Shown: positions 18,155-28,070, counted from the stretch's first letter. The stretch: DNA of 64,000 bases from Chitinophagaceae bacterium (GCA_016719815.1 JADJYK010000009.1:112327-176326), one strand, 5' to 3'. A program made the numbers and translations. Notes: generated by a model not told the origin, from the letters alone.

Positions 18155-19267
18155 ATGACGATTGCAGTTCTAAAAGAGCCTGCTTACGAAACCAGGGTTT
18201 CCCTGCTGGCTGAAGCGGTAGCTACTCTTACAAAAAAAGGAATTTCAGTTATAGTGGAAGACGGTGCAGGCGCAAAAGCTTTTTGCAACAATGCAGAATA
18301 TGAAAAGGCCGGTGCTGTTATAAAAAGCAGGGCAGAGGTGCTGAGTGCTGCTGATATTGCCTTGGCGATTCACCAGCCAGATATAGCGGAAATAGCAGGT
18401 TTGAAATCTAAGATCCTTATCGGGGTTTATCAGCCATTGTTCCAGCAGGATTTAATGAAACAATGGGCTGCTGCAGAGCCTACCGTTTTTTCACTCGATA
18501 TGCTGCCACGTACTACAAGGGCTCAGGCAATGGATGTACTCAGCTCGCAAGCCAATATTGCAGGTTATAAGGCAGTACTTACAGCCGCTACTTTGTATTC
18601 AAGATATTTTCCCATGTTTATGACGGCTGCAGGAAGCATTGCGCCTGCCAAGGTTTTGATATTGGGGGCAGGTGTGGCTGGCTTGCAGGCTATCGCCACC
18701 GCAAAAAGGCTGGGATCCGTGGTTGAAGTTTTTGACACCCGTCCGGCTGTTAAAGAAGAAGTACAAAGCCTGGGTGCCAAGTTCATAGAAGTGGAAGGCG
18801 CAGCCGATGCCAGCAAAGCGGGTGGCTATGCTGTTGAACAAACAGAAGAGTATAAACAAAAACAGCAGCAGCGCATTGCAGCATCGATCGCAAAGGCTGA
18901 CATCATTGTTACAACTGCCCAGATTCCCGGTAAAAAGGCACCGATACTAATTACAGCAGAAATGATAAGCCAGATGCGTAATGGTTCCATAATAATTGAC
19001 CTTGCTGCTGCAACAGGTGGTAATACACCTTATACCAGGAACAATGAAACAATTACAGAGAATGGTGTTACAATTGTCGGGAACTCATCGTTGCAATCCA
19101 CTATGCCATCTGATGCAAGTAAACTATATGGTAAGAATGTGCTCAATTTCCTTCAACTGATTATTACAAAAGAAGGAGCTATAAATCTCAACTGGGACGA
19201 TGAACTGGTGAAAGGAAGCTGCATTACTCATGGTGGCGAAGTAGTGCATGAAAGGGTTAAACAATAA
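18155..19267 (+). CDS. pntA: NAD(P) transhydrogenase subunit alpha, part 1 (NAD-binding dI)
   Basis: This is the hydrophilic NAD(H)-binding domain of the proton-translocating transhydrogenase, which uses the proton gradient to reduce NADP with NADH. Visible features are the N-terminal LKEPAYETRVSLLAEAV, RAQAMDVLSSQANIAGYKAVL, the Rossmann motif VLILGAGVAGLQAIATAKRLG, the specific VEVFDTRPAVKEEV, and GSIIIDLAAATGGN. As in many Bacteroidota and alphaproteobacteria the alpha subunit is split. The membrane part follows after 24 nt. Confidence 0.93.
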   Translation: MTIAVLKEPAYETRVSLLAEAVATLTKKGISVIVEDGAGAKAFCNNAEYEKAGAVIKSRAEVLSAADIALAIHQPDIAEIAGLKSKILIGVYQPLFQQDLMKQWAAAEPTVFSLDMLPRTTRAQAMDVLSSQANIAGYKAVLTAATLYSRYFPMFMTAAGSIAPAKVLILGAGVAGLQAIATAKRLGSVVEVFDTRPAVKEEVQSLGAKFIEVEGAADASKAGGYAVEQTEEYKQKQQQRIAASIAKADIIVTTAQIPGKKAPILITAEMISQMRNGSIIIDLAAATGGNTPYTRNNETITENGVTIVGNSSLQSTMPSDASKLYGKNVLNFLQLIITKEGAINLNWDDELVKGSCITHGGEVVHERVKQ

Positions 19268-19291
19268 ATCAAAAAATTCAAAATACACTTT

Positions 19292-19606
19292 ATGGACTCA
19301 ATACTGAATTGGATACAGGAAAACCAGCAGATTATCTACATCGTTATCCTGATGATTTTTGTAGGCATTGAAGTGATAGGACATGTACCCAGTGTGCTGC
19401 ATACGCCACTTATGAGTGGGGCCAATGCCATACACGGTGTTGTAATCATCGGTGCCATTATTGTAATGGGTAAAGCAGAAGGTGATAACTACCTGGCACT
19501 TGGACTTGGATTTTTAGGGGTAATACTCGGCACATTAAATGTGGTTGGTGGTTTTGTAGTAACAGACCGGATGCTTGAGATGTTTAAAAAGAAAAAGAAA
19601 AACTGA
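19292..19606 (+). CDS. pntA2: NAD(P) transhydrogenase subunit alpha, part 2 (membrane)
   Basis: The 104-residue protein has three transmembrane helices with the family sequence GIEVIGHVPSVLHTPLMSGANAIHGVVIIGA and GFLGVILGTLNVVGGFVVTDRMLEMF. It forms the alpha-side part of the proton channel dII. It sits between pntA part 1 and pntB in the expected order. Confidence 0.93.
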   Translation: MDSILNWIQENQQIIYIVILMIFVGIEVIGHVPSVLHTPLMSGANAIHGVVIIGAIIVMGKAEGDNYLALGLGFLGVILGTLNVVGGFVVTDRMLEMFKKKKKN

Positions 19607-19678
19607 TATACTATCGAAACGAATTTCTGAATTCGTTTTCTTCAGATAACGGATTCGTAAGACCCAAAAAAGAAAAAA

Positions 19679-21083
19679 ATGGAACTGAATATATTGACAA
19701 TTGCTTACCTTATCGCATCGGTAACGTTTATATTGGGATTAAAAATGCTTTCTAATCCTGCATCGGCAAGAAAGGGTAACCTGGTGGCTGCGGCAGGTAT
19801 GACAATTGCCATTGCCGCTACCATCTTTCTGTATGAAGAAAACGGAGTTAAACTGACTAACTACGGCTGGATTTTTGGTGGTATCGCAATTGGTGGTGTT
19901 ATTGGTACGCTGGCAGCAAAAAAGGTTAAAATGACGGCTATGCCCGAAATGGTGAGTATGTTTAATGGTATGGGTGGTGCCTGTGCTGCTTTAATATCAA
20001 TCATAGAGTTTAGCCATATAGAAGATGTAAGTGCAGAACCTGCAGGAAAACTGATTATCATTCTTGCCGGATTAATCATTGGCAGCGTTTCGTTTGCCGG
20101 TAGCATGGTTGCCTGGGGCAAACTGAGTGGTAAGCGTTTAAAGACATAGCTTTTGGTGGACAGCACCTGGTTAATATCGCTTTGCTCCTTGCAACACTTG
20201 GTGTGGCCGTATGGATGGCCGTTTCTACTCCGGCTTCATCCCATACAATTATTTATGTAATTCTGGCTTTGGCTTTATTATATGGGATAATGTTCGTTTT
20301 GCCTATTGGCGGTGCTGATATGCCGGTAGTTATTTCTTTATTGAACTCCTTTACAGGTGTGGCGGCAGCCTGCGGTGGTTTTTTGTATGATAATAAGGTG
20401 ATGCTGACAGGTGGAATTTGTGGTGCGGCAGGTACCTTGCTTACCATTTTAATGTGTACTGCTATGAACCGGTCGCTTACTAATGTACTGATTGGTTCTT
20501 TTGGTGGCAGTAATAAAGCAAGTGGTCCTGCAGGTACAAAGTCGCAGGGAACTGTAAAAGAAATTACATTGAGCGATACAGCAGTGGTTATGAGCTATGC
20601 CAGCAAAGTTTTCATTGTACCGGGTTATGGATTGGCTGTTGCCCAGGCGCAGCATGTGTGCCATGAACTGGAGAAATTATTAGAAAGCAAGGGGTGTGGA
20701 TGTAAAATATGCTATTCATCCGGTGGCAGGCCGTATGCCCTGGCCACATGAACGTATTACTGGCCGAGGCTGATGTTCCTTATGAAAAATTACTTGAAAT
20801 GGAAGTGGCCAACGAAGAGTTTACAACAACAGACGTAGTGCTGATATTGGGCGCAAACGATGTGGTTAATCCTGCGGCTAAGACTGATCCTTCCTCACCA
20901 ATATACGGAATGCCAATTTTAGATGTGGAACTGGCAAAGAATGTAATCGTTAACAAACGTAGTATGAAACCGGGCTATGCAGGCATCGAAAACGACCTGT
21001 TCTTCCGGCCAAAAACAAATATGTTGTTTGGCGATGCCAAAAAAGTGTTGCAGGATTTGGTGAGTGAGATAAAAAGTTTGTAA
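19679..21083 (+). CDS. pntB: NAD(P) transhydrogenase subunit beta (three frameshifts)
   Basis: Membrane dII plus NADP-binding dIII. The first frame covers helices with MPEMVSMFNGMGGACAALISIIE, the second GGADMPVVISLLNSFTGVAAACGG and VPGYGLAVAQAQHVCHEL, the third GHMNVLLAEADVPYEKLLEME, LILGANDVVNPAAKTDPSSPIYGMPI and NKRSMKPGYAGIEN. Breaks are a missing T in 20137-20139 (KRFKDIAFGGQH after repair), an extra G in 20691-20694 (ESKGVDVKYAIHP) and an extra C in 20738-20740 (GRMPGHMNV). The repaired length of about 467 residues is normal. Confidence 0.93.
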
Positions 21084-21103
21084 GAAGAAATAAATTTTTT
21101 ATG

Positions 21104-21136
21104 ACCGGGGCCTTTCATTTGAAGTCCCCGGTTTTT
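21104..21136 (+). terminator. Terminator after pntB
   Basis: A perfect stem ACCGGGG/CCCCGGT (21104-21110/21126-21132) is followed by a run of five T. Confidence 0.85.
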
Positions 21137-21160
21137 ATTTCAGTTTGGAACTAGAAATTT

Positions 21161-21430
21161 TCAGAACTGCTTTGCAGCCACATCGTCCAACTTGTCAAGA
21201 GTAGTTGATTCAAGAAGGTTCAGGATATTAGTACGTTCAGCCAGCCATTTGTCGTGAAGCTTGCAAGGATGAGAGTCATCACACTCATCACACTCATCAA
21301 AACCCAAAATACATTTCAGGTATTTATCCCTTCCTTCAAATGCAAAAACAATATCTGCAAGGCTAATATCCTGAACGTTCTTTTTAAACCTGTAAGCACC
21401 AACTCTTCCATGACAGTTTGAAAAATAAAA
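21161..21430 (-). pseudogene. C-terminal remnant of an Rrf2-family regulator
   Basis: An open frame without a start reads GRVGAYRF, DISLADIVFAFEGRDKYLKCILGF, DECDECDDSHPCKLHDKWLAERTNILNLLE and stops at 21161. This matches roughly residues 58-138 of Rrf2 regulators, with the cysteine cluster that holds the Fe-S cluster in IscR/NsrR types. The DECDEC part is a small tandem duplication (GAGTGTGAT twice). The wing and DNA-binding helices are absent, because a terminator and the oxidase-like gene begin within 50 nt. It is a genuine truncation in this sequence. NsrR-like members sense NO, which fits the neighbour. Confidence 0.7.
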
Positions 21431-21456
21431 AGGCTGATTATCAAACCAGCCTTTTT
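21427..21456 (-). terminator. Bidirectional terminator after the heme-copper subunit I gene
   Basis: A perfect 10-bp stem AAAAAGGCTG/CAGCCTTTTT (21427-21436/21447-21456) is flanked by A and T runs, so it can work on both strands. It lies 20 nt beyond the stop of the leftward subunit I gene. Confidence 0.85.
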
Positions 21457-21476
21457 ATAGACATAGAAAGTACAAG

Positions 21477-23088
21477 TCAGGCATTTTCACCCGGCAGAAG
21501 TTTGTCTTTATCAAGTTTAGAAGGACTGAATATGCCAAGTAGTCCTTTTACTCCAACAGTCATAAGTATGTTGTAGAAGAATGCAAGGAAACTCAATAGC
21601 AAAAGAGAACCGGCAAGTGCTGAAAGTATCATATACAGGTTAAACTCACCGTTGAAATAAACTGTGCGGCGCAGCATACCTTTCAGTCCGGCCATTCCCA
21701 TAAATGCTCCCATGCTAATTCCGCCAATTAGGTGCCCCCCAAAAGTGGAAATTTGCCAGTTTTTGACTGTACAGTTTCGCACCATTTGTAAGTATCGGGA
21801 GTAAGAGATAAATGGCTGAATAGAGTGTCATTGTTAGTCCCACAAGTATGGCAACATGCACATGGGGCCCCACAATCCATTGTGTGTTATGCAGAATGCG
21901 GTTAAGGCCGAGGTCGGCTTGCATAATCCCTGCCGGAACCGCAAGGGCAAAGCCAAGTAAACCACCCAGTAAAAATTTCAATGGGTTACTCATTTGCAAT
22001 GGCCGTGCCTGCCATAAGGTAGCCAATGTGATGAAGAATGCAAGTCCCTGGGTAATCAATTCAAAGGCTGTAAGCATTTCACCAGAGAATATTTTTAGAA
22101 ATGCCGGCTGTGCCTGGTCTGACATAAGGTGGTGCGACCAAACAAACCATGAAACAATCATTTCAACAAGCAGTGCAGTTCTGGCCCATTTTTCCATGAA
22201 AAGCTTTTTACCAGTAATTAATGTAGCCAGTAAATACCATGTACCAGCCACATATATAAGTACCAGGCCATCGGCAATCAGGTCAAGTCCCCACCAGAAC
22301 CAGTTTTTGTACAGCAAAGCGTCAACAGATGAATGCTTAAGGTTATAGCCGAGCAAGGAACCAATCATATAAACCAGCAACAGCACTCCGGTAAAAGTAA
22401 TAATACCTGCATTCAGCAGTGTATCCACAGTGCCCCGGGCAACAGCGGCCACTGGTGTTGATACAACGTTTGTTCCGTCTGCATTTTTCAGTTTTTTAAA
22501 ACCTAATGCTGCGGTCAGAATTCCCTTTGGTTGTTGTTCGTGTCCCTTAGGTTTGTAAACTATTGTCTTGAAAATATTCAGAACAAAAAAGAGAGTGCCC
22601 ACCATTACTAATGCTATACCAACAACGAAGAATGTTCCTCCAACCACACTAAATTGTGTGAAATCGGCAGGCAGCGGCCAGTATAAAGTGTAAAGTGGCG
22701 AATAGTGTGAGAGGAACCCGGCAAACCAGAATACAAATGTTCCAATCGCAATCAGCCAAAGTGTCCAGTTGGCCAGTTTAATGCTCCACAGCGGCTTCTT
22801 CATAAGATATGGAACAAGAAAAAGAAATGCTCCGAAAACAATTGGATAGGATGAGCCAAATATACCGACTAACGGGTGTGCCGTCATTATGGCAAAATAC
22901 TGCTTGTCGCCCATGAAAGTACCGGGTGTAACGAGGTGCATCCTCATAAGCATCCCTTCTGCGACTGCAAACAGGTAGTAAACCAACCCAACGACAACAA
23001 ACCGGAGAGTTAGTTTTTGCATGGGAGTGAGTGTTTTGTGTTTAAACAATCCCTGTGCTCCATTCATTAAAGTATCTGAGAAACTCAT
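21477..23088 (-). CDS. Heme-copper enzyme subunit I, nitric oxide reductase-like (one frameshift)
   Basis: A 12-or-more-helix protein of the heme-copper superfamily. Heme ligands are visible as H71 (MTAHPLVGIFG) and H409/H411 (VGPHVHVAIL), and the paired histidines of helix VII as H319-H320 (VWSHHLMSD). In helix VI, exactly 50 residues before H319, the expected CuB/FeB histidine is Asp269 and the residue four on is Asp273 (WWGLDLIADG), so both the His and the cross-linked Tyr of oxidases are missing. NO reductases have WWVVHLWVEG at this place. An Asp-ligand NOR subgroup (gNOR) is known to me. The frame breaks in the six-C run 21735-21740 (one extra); repair gives about 536 residues. Confidence 0.75.
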
Positions 23089-23113
23089 AGTGTTTTTTTT
23101 AGTAGTTATTCAA

Positions 23114-23659
23114 TCATTTAACCACAACAGCATCTTTCACAATCATATTATAACCTTTCCACCCGGAGTATTCCGTTGAGCGGATGGTGAATGTGCCGGG
23201 GTTTGCAAATTTCCAGAGTATGTCGTTCGTATGCCCGGGTACCACCTGCATTTGAAAGATCATTGAATTGTCCGGCCTGAACAGCCCAAAGCCATAAGTA
23301 AGGTCTTCAGATGTAACTTTGAAAAGAACCATTTCTTCTTTATTAATTGCCATTTCTTTTTCCGGAAGGATAAACTGGTGGTCTTTAATATTTATCTCAA
23401 AAACTTTGTCGGGAGTTATTTTATCTCTGTTCAGGTCAATGGGCTTCCAGGGAATTGTCGCATGAGTAACAAAGTGTAAACTCACACCAAGAACCACAAG
23501 AAATGAAACAAACGAATAGAAGTAAACAGGTTTGACGAAATTTCCTTTCCCCTTTTTTGTGATTTGATATCCAAACCATGCCATGACCAAAAGAATGGCT
23601 ATGACATAAAAGGTATAAGCAATTGTTTGTCCTAAAAGGACCGCATTTGTATCTACCAT
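23114..23659 (-). CDS. Heme-copper enzyme subunit II, cupredoxin fold without CuA ligands
   Basis: Two N-terminal transmembrane helices (about 11-31 and 43-66) anchor a periplasmic cupredoxin domain. The subunit II framework is clear (DLTYGFGLF, VVPGHTNDILWKF, PGTFTIRSTEYSG), but the CuA ligands are replaced: His to Tyr122, both Cys of CAELC to Ser161 and Ser165, and the second His to Gly169. Met172 remains. So it cannot bind CuA and should not take electrons directly from cytochrome c. Such subunits occur in quinol oxidases and some NO reductases. It is first in a two-gene operon with subunit I (25-nt gap). Confidence 0.8.
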   Translation of the reverse strand: MVDTNAVLLGQTIAYTFYVIAILLVMAWFGYQITKKGKGNFVKPVYFYSFVSFLVVLGVSLHFVTHATIPWKPIDLNRDKITPDKVFEINIKDHQFILPEKEMAINKEEMVLFKVTSEDLTYGFGLFRPDNSMIFQMQVVPGHTNDILWKFANPGTFTIRSTEYSGWKGYNMIVKDAVVVK

Positions 23660-23736
23660 GGCAAGTTTGTTTTGGTTATTAATAATATGCTGTATAAAAG
23701 TAGCAGATGGAATGAGCTACTGGAGAAAGGTTTGGG

Positions 23737-23750
23737 TTGATTTTAATCAT
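23737..23750 (-). promoter_or_regulatory. FNR/DNR-like box upstream of the heme-copper operon
   Basis: TTGAT-TTTA-ATCAT matches the FNR/DNR consensus TTGATnnnnATCAA in 9 of 10 fixed positions. It is centred 84 nt upstream of the subunit II start. A -7-like TACTTTTA lies at 23695-23702 between them. Binding is inferred. Confidence 0.45.
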
Positions 23751-23845
23751 TGGTACTGATGTTTTTTGTCAGTGTAAAAGAATTGCTTTTGGTCCGAATC
23801 AATGGTTAGGACGAATAATCGGAGTTTCATACATAATTTTACCCG

Positions 23846-25204
23846 GTGAAACTACCAGTTGAATTAATCCTTTCGTTGCAAAAAGTTGATGGCTTTAGCG
23901 AAAACGACTTTATTTCTGTTCATTCATCTGGTGAGCAGGTAACATCGGTACGTATCAACCCTGAAAAAATGCCTTCAGGAGAATTAACCCACCATTCACC
24001 ATTCACCTCTAAATCCCCGATTCCCTGGACAGAGCTGGGTTATTATCTTGAGTCACGGCCTTCCTTCACCTTCGACCCGTTGTTTCATGCAGGATGCTAT
24101 TATGTACAGGAGGCATCATCAATGTTTTTGGAACAGGCTTTGAAACAGACAATTGACCTGTCTAAGACCATTAAGGTACTTGATTTATGTGCGGCTCCTG
24201 GCGGAAAGTCAACTCACATACAATCATTGATTTCAAAAGACAGTTTACTGGTGAGCAACGAAGTCATTCGTTCCAGAGCAAACATTCTTAAAGACAATAT
24301 AATCAAATGGGGTTGTAAGAATGTGGTGGTTACTAATAACGATCCGGCACATTTTTCAAAGCTTGAAAACTATTTTGATGTCATTGTAGTGGATGCGCCT
24401 TGCAGTGGCAGTGGGCTCTTCCGCCGTGACATTGATGCTATAGCAGAATGGAGTGAAAATAATGCTCAGTTCTGTTCACAACGGCAACAACGGATTATTG
24501 CTGATGTGTGGCCGGCACTTAAAAAAGACGGTGTCCTTATTTATTCCACCTGTTCCTATTCTGAACAGGAAGACGAAGAAATCGTAAAGTGGGTGGAGGA
24601 GAGCCTTCCGGCGGAGAGATTTTCTTTACAGGTAAATCCTGATTGGAATATTATAGAGTCATCGGGTGGTTATCGTTTTTGGCCGGATAAACTAAAAGGA
24701 GAGGGGTTTTTCCTGTCCTGTTGTAAAAAGAAGGACGGAGGTGCGCCGTCGATGAGAATAAGGAAGAAACCGGAATCTGTTACTAAAAATGACCTGGCTG
24801 TCATCAGCAAGTGGATTAAAACAGAAGGTAAACGATTTATCAAAAATCAGCAAACTGTATATGCGTGGCCAGAAGTAAACGCCGATGATTTCAGTTATTT
24901 GCTGCAGGAGCTTAAAGTTATTTATTCCGGGGTACTTACCGGAGAACTGGTAAGAGATAAACTGGTTCCTGCACATTCGCTGGCAATGAATATGAGCAAT
25001 TGTGTAGCTGGCATAAGGGTGATAGAATTAACAAAAGAAGATGCGATAAAGTACCTTCAGCGAAAGGATATTAATCCGGCAGAAACGAATAAAGGCTGGA
25101 ACTTAGTGGTATTTCAGGGGCATCCGCTGGGCTGGGTTAACGTACTGCCGAACAGGATCAATAACTATTATCCCAAAGAACTCCGGATTTTAAAGGACAT
25201 TTAG
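23846..25204 (+). CDS. rsmF: RsmF/NOL1-type RNA m5C methyltransferase
   Basis: This enzyme should methylate cytosine in rRNA (16S C1407 in the E. coli RsmF case). Visible are the SAM motif I VLDLCAAPGGKSTH, the acidic SNEV, the active-site VVDAPCSGSGLFR and the second catalytic Cys in YSTCSYSEQEDEEIV. The C-terminal half (about residues 310-450) corresponds to the RsmF-specific PUA-like region with HPLGWVNVLPNRINNYYPKELR. Target site is inferred. A short low-complexity insertion GELTHHSPFTSKSP (tandem ACCATTC at DNA level) lies near residue 50. Frame intact. Confidence 0.85.
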   Translation: MKLPVELILSLQKVDGFSENDFISVHSSGEQVTSVRINPEKMPSGELTHHSPFTSKSPIPWTELGYYLESRPSFTFDPLFHAGCYYVQEASSMFLEQALKQTIDLSKTIKVLDLCAAPGGKSTHIQSLISKDSLLVSNEVIRSRANILKDNIIKWGCKNVVVTNNDPAHFSKLENYFDVIVVDAPCSGSGLFRRDIDAIAEWSENNAQFCSQRQQRIIADVWPALKKDGVLIYSTCSYSEQEDEEIVKWVEESLPAERFSLQVNPDWNIIESSGGYRFWPDKLKGEGFFLSCCKKKDGGAPSMRIRKKPESVTKNDLAVISKWIKTEGKRFIKNQQTVYAWPEVNADDFSYLLQELKVIYSGVLTGELVRDKLVPAHSLAMNMSNCVAGIRVIELTKEDAIKYLQRKDINPAETNKGWNLVVFQGHPLGWVNVLPNRINNYYPKELRILKDI

Positions 25205-25252
25205 AACCCTCAATGAAAAAAATCCACATCTTTGCAATCTAATCTTGTCAGT

Positions 25253-26190
25253 ATGAAGCAATTCATTTGTTTTTTTATTGCATTTAATTTTTACTGGGTG
25301 TTAATGCCCAGAAGGGAGATCTTGTTGTAAAACATAACGAAAAAGGGCTTTATATTGATCATAAAGTTGCTTCCAAAGAGAGCTACTATGCCATTGGCAG
25401 GTTATATAACCTTCATCCCAAAATCTCGCTTCTTTTAATAAACTCGATTTTACAAAAAGTCTGCAAATCGGACAGATTTTAAAAGTACCCTTATCAGATA
25501 CTAATTTTATTCAGAAGGGGAATACCGGTGCTCCTGTTTACTATAAGGTTGGCGCCAATGAAGGATTGATGACAGTGAGCCGTAAACATAATGATGTCAG
25601 CCTGGCAAGTCTGCGTACATGGAACAACATGGGCGGAGATGAATTGAAGGAAGGGAAGAAAGTTATTGTTGGTTTTTTAAAAGGGAGCGGTTTCCCTTCA
25701 GTTACATTAAAAAATTTACAGCCTGAACCCATTGTAAAAATTGAAGAAAAAACCTGTCGTAACAATCCAGGAAGAGCCAGCAAAAGAAATTAAAACGACA
25801 ACAAATCAGGAAATTAAAAAAGCAGAACCTCTTGTTATTAAGGAAGAACCGAAACAGGTAGTTTCAGAAAACGGATACTTTAAGCCACATTATAGTCAGC
25901 AGGTACGGATTACCCCGGTCAGCAGGACAGAAACCGTTACGGCCGGCATCTTTAAAACATCCAGTGGCTGGCAGGATATGAAGTATTATTTGCTGATAGA
26001 CAAAGTTCCGCCTGGCACAATAGTAAAAATAATTAACCCGGGGAATGGTTCAGCTATTTATGCTAAGGTACTTGGAGAAATGAGCGGCATACGACAGAAC
26101 CAGGGATTGGGTATTCGTATGAGTAATGCCGCCGCGACAGCTTTGGATATCAAGGAAACGGATAAGTTTGTCGTGCAGATAAGTTACTAA
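25253..26190 (+). CDS. LysM-type exported protein (three frameshifts)
   Basis: After repair the protein has a signal peptide (MKQFICFFIAFNF...LLGVNAQ), a LysM-like segment (YYAIGRLYNLHPKISASFNKLDFTKSLQIGQILKVP), a second possible LysM (YYKVGANEGLMTVSRKHNDVSLASLRTWNNM...LKEGKKVIVGFL), a charged P/E/K linker and a C-terminal beta domain (ATALDIKETDKFVVQISY) of the kind seen in Bacteroidota LysM proteins. It should bind peptidoglycan in the periplasm. Breaks: missing base in the T run 25288-25292, missing G near 25438, extra A in 25747-25752. Its stop overlaps the convergent fmt stop by 4 nt. Confidence 0.75.
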
Positions 26191-27116
26191 AAACGGTAAC
26201 CGCGGAGAAAATCTTCAACATTCATTTTTTTCTTTCCCTCCAGTTGTAATTCATTTACGGTAATATAGCCGTTGGCACAGGCATACTTGAAATAAGTCTT
26301 CCCGTCTGTTTTCAATTCGCCGGGTTTAATATCGGGTAAAATAATTTCCTTTTCTGTTCTGAATATTTTCAGCGTTTTTCCATTTAGCATGGTAAATGCA
26401 CCGGGAAATGGAGAAAGTCCTCTGATAAGATTATGAACCTCTTCGGTTGTTTTTGTGAAGTCAATTTTACAGGTTTCTGTAAAAATCTTTGGAGCATGAC
26501 GGATTTCAGATTTCGGGTTGGCGATTGCAGACTGCGGTGTTTCTTCCAGATTTCCGGCGGCCAGGCCAACAACTGTTTTCACTAAAAGCTGGGCACCAAT
26601 TTCTTTTCATTCTGTCATGTACTTCGCCAGCTGTTTCATTTTCACTTATAGGAAAACTTTCCTGTAATAATATGTCCCCGGTATCAATTTCATGTTTTAG
26701 TTTGAAAGTGGTTGCTCCCGTCACTTGTTCCCCATTAATGACAGCCCAGTTGATGGGGGCTGCCCCACGGTATTTTGGTAATAGCGACCCGTGAAGATTT
26801 ATGGTGCCTATTGGGGGCATATTCCATACAATCTCTGGCAACATACGGAATGCTACAACAATTTGTAAATCTGCATGGAGTGATTTTAGTTCGGTCAAAA
26901 ACTCAGCGTTTTTAAGTTTATCCGGTTGCAGGACTTTTAAATTGTGTTCCACTGCATACTTCTTAACTGCACTTTGTTGCAGCTGCATACCTCTCTGCCG
27001 GCAGGTTTATCCGGTGCCGTAATAACGCCAACTATATTAAAACCTGCTTTTACTAATGCATCTAAGGAGGCAACAGCGAATTCAGGTGTGCCCATGAATA
27101 CGATTCTTAAAGACAC
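26187..27116 (-). CDS. fmt: Methionyl-tRNA formyltransferase (two frameshifts)
   Basis: This enzyme formylates initiator Met-tRNA. Motifs: RIVFMGTPEFAVASLDALV, GVITAPDKPAGR, the catalytic region INLHGSLLPKYRGAAPINWAVINGE, GATTFKLKHEIDTGDILLQE, and the C-terminal OB domain with PGAFTMLNGKTLKIFR. GTG at 27116 gives the family start (SLRIVFMGT); no ATG is in frame. One base is missing near 26993-26998 and one A is extra opposite 26604-26607; both repairs restore the consensus (HDRMKEIGAQLL at the second). This gene is normally essential, so errors are the sensible reading. Confidence 0.92.
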
Positions 27117-27212
27117 ATGTGTAAGGTCAAAAGTGTTAGGCCCGGTATCTTTTGTTTGATCTGTTGTTCTATCATTGTTACGAAGGTAAAAAACAATAAA
27201 TCAAATTGCGAA

Positions 27213-28022
27213 TCAGTCCGGTTTGTAATATTTTGTTTTTATTTCGGGTATTTGTTCTGACAATTTTTTAATTCTGGTTTCATCGGAAGGATGTGTTGAT
27301 ATGAACTGAGGTAGTTTTCCACCTTTATTTTGTGCAGACATACGTTGCCAGAAGGGAATAGCCTCATCAGGATTGTAACCTGCCATACTCATAAAAATTA
27401 AGCCCAGTTTATCTGCTTCACTTTCCTGCATGCGGCTATTAGGCAATGCTAGTGCAAGATTAGAGCCTATCATATACAATCCCAAGAAGATTAACTGTGT
27501 TTCCTGTTTCTTTTCCTTCAATGCTTCTTCCAATACCAAACCGCCCAGTCCAATCAATAATCCTTCACTCATCCTCTCATTGCCATGTCTTGCAATGGCA
27601 TGTGCAATTTCATGGCCCATAACAACTGCCAACCCCTCTTCTGTTTGGGTTACCGGAAGTAAACCTGTATACACTACTACTTTCCCTCCCGGCATACACC
27701 AGGCGTTCACAATATTTTCATTAATGGTATTATACTCCCATTTAAAATTCTTAAGATCTTTACTCATATTGTTTTGCAGCATATATGATTCAACTGCTTG
27801 CTGAATTTTTGATCCGACTCTTGTTACCATTTGTGCCCGTTGGTCATATTGAGAAAGCGTAGGGCTGACTTTTACTACAGAGTCATATTGTGTAAACGCC
27901 ATTTCCTGAATCATAGAATTGGGGACTAGATTCAGTTGTTTACGGCCCGTTATGGGAACAGTTTTGCATGACCCTAACGATATAATATAAGCAAACCCGA
28001 ATAACAGTATTAGTATTTTCAT
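27213..28022 (-). CDS. M48-family zinc metallopeptidase lipoprotein
   Basis: A lipoprotein signal (lipobox LGSC, Cys19) precedes the M48 domain: VNAWCMPGGKVVVYTGLL, the zinc site HEIAHAIARHGNERMSE and the third ligand region MQESEADKLGLIFMSMAGY. Homologues (BepA/LoiP-like) are periplasmic proteases or chaperones in outer-membrane quality control. Its promoter region carries the inverted repeat that is also found before the exported-protein operon at 37.1 kb, at the same distance, so it probably belongs to the same regulon. Confidence 0.88.
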   Translation of the reverse strand: MKILILLFGFAYIISLGSCKTVPITGRKQLNLVPNSMIQEMAFTQYDSVVKVSPTLSQYDQRAQMVTRVGSKIQQAVESYMLQNNMSKDLKNFKWEYNTINENIVNAWCMPGGKVVVYTGLLPVTQTEEGLAVVMGHEIAHAIARHGNERMSEGLLIGLGGLVLEEALKEKKQETQLIFLGLYMIGSNLALALPNSRMQESEADKLGLIFMSMAGYNPDEAIPFWQRMSAQNKGGKLPQFISTHPSDETRIKKLSEQIPEIKTKYYKPD

Positions 28023-28070
28023 AAAAAAGTTTTTACTGTGATGTAATGTCGCTATAGCTGCAGAGGATTG

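Noticed and set aside
26989..27008. CTGCCGGCAGG inside fmt as a copy of the tRNA-locus palindrome
   Set aside because: It encodes the normal family motif APDKPAGR, so the match is coincidental.
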